NCBI GenBank assembly: GCA_963753955.1
Contig: CAVWEM010000005.1
Span: 310,001-374,000 of the forward strand
Direction: 5' to 3'
Source of the DNA: Methylumidiphilus sp963753955
GTDB taxonomy: Bacteria > Pseudomonadota > Gammaproteobacteria > Methylococcales > Methylococcaceae
DNA: 64,000 bases
Made by a program: the position numbers and the translations under genes. Shown one piece after another: positions 63,744 through 64,000 of the stretch; the stretch's first letter is position 1; each line of letters starts with the position of its first letter. The notes under the pieces were generated by a model. It ran no database searches and was not told where the DNA came from. It saw nothing but the letters and a program-made list of their open reading frames with translations.

Positions 63744-64000
63744 CTACCCGCAGCCCCCGACCACCACCTTGACCTTCTTCCTCGTGCTGAAATACGCTTC
63801 GCCCGATCTGACCAAGGCGATGACATCGCAGCTTTCATTCATCTTGATGCGCAAGGAAACAAAAGGATCCAGAGGGGACTCAAATTTGAAACGGGCAGCC
63901 AAGGGCACGGGGTTTTTTTCCACGAATATCCAGATCGAGTCCGCCTCGGGCAGTGTACTTTCCACCGTGATCGGCACCAGCGACCCGTCTTCGGCAATGT
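63744..64000 (-). CDS. soxY: SoxY-like sulfur carrier, C-terminal part (runs off window)
   Basis: Only the last 85 residues are in the window. They read AEDGSLVPITVESTLP, IWIFVEKNPVPLAARFKFES, VSLRIKMNESCDVIALVRSG and end KVKVVVGGCG. The VEKNP motif and the terminal GGCG cysteine swing arm are those of SoxY, which carries the sulfur substrate covalently in the periplasmic Sox system with SoxZ. SoxZ is not downstream within the window. The 5' end is beyond base 64000. Confidence 0.78.
   Translation of the reverse strand, partial: IAEDGSLVPITVESTLPEADSIWIFVEKNPVPLAARFKFESPLDPFVSLRIKMNESCDVIALVRSGEAYFSTRKKVKVVVGGCG

Overview
The window reads as a chromosomal segment of a GC-rich gammaproteobacterium. 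The housekeeping blocks are typical of that class: trpFBA, ribD-ribE-ribBA-ribH-nusB-thiL-pgpA, lptM-lysA-dapF-DUF484-xerC, mutY-yggX, lpxD and hda. A form II RuBisCO gene, a DsrC-type protein carrying both C-terminal cysteines and the end of a SoxY-like gene point to an autotrophic sulfur oxidiser. That lifestyle is inferred. I cannot name the genus.

Layout. 1-4756 (minus strand): trpA (partial)/trpB/trpF, then pgpA, thiL, nusB, ribH. 4850-6935: an AT-richer accessory insertion (GtrA protein, DUF2442, broken DUF4160, caspase-like protein, broken hicB) that separates ribH from ribBA. 6958-11529: ribBA, ribE, ribD, with an AAA ATPase plus nuclease-like pair between ribE and ribD. 11725-14411: a STAS / HATPase / PAS-PP2C partner-switching module. 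14418-21417: TIGR04073 protein, uup, a TauE/cupredoxin membrane protein, a decayed amidohydrolase and a cytochrome P450. 21492-25277: a metal-handling cluster ending in a CopA-type ATPase. 25320-28415: lpxD, lpxI, an aminotransferase.

28455-33409 holds the main discovery: a complete diversity-generating retroelement (DGR) on the minus strand, in the order template repeat - variable protein - reverse transcriptase - Avd. The 115-bp template (33295-33409) and variable repeat (30078-30192) align without gaps. All 11 mismatches fall at template adenines of the coding strand. The target is a very large KAP-type NTPase fused to a formylglycine-generating-enzyme (C-type-lectin-like) domain. The template appears to be a separate small RNA with its own terminator upstream of the target gene.

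33956-40810: a purine/uracil-type permease, then a six- to seven-gene plus-strand operon around a Ras-like GTPase with two roadblock-type proteins, a PAS protein and a PhnD-like binding protein. 40887-51500: DUF2934 protein, glutaredoxin-like protein, yggX-mutY, the lysA-dapF-xerC block, DUF2333, DUF4389 and penicillin-binding protein 1C. 51719-56192: cbbM, a lipoprotein, an ACT-only purU fragment, a decayed hsdM and a repeat-rich zone with a 270-bp tandem duplication. 56193-64000: wrbA, DUF2069, hda, an SNF2 helicase with a SWIM-zinc partner, a hypothetical protein, dsrC, cpdA and partial soxY.

Many genes, including ones normally intact (ribBA, dapF, lpxI), are split by single-base frameshifts, often beside short G or C runs. 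I treat these mostly as probable sequence errors. hsdM, hicB and the amidohydrolase show real decay.
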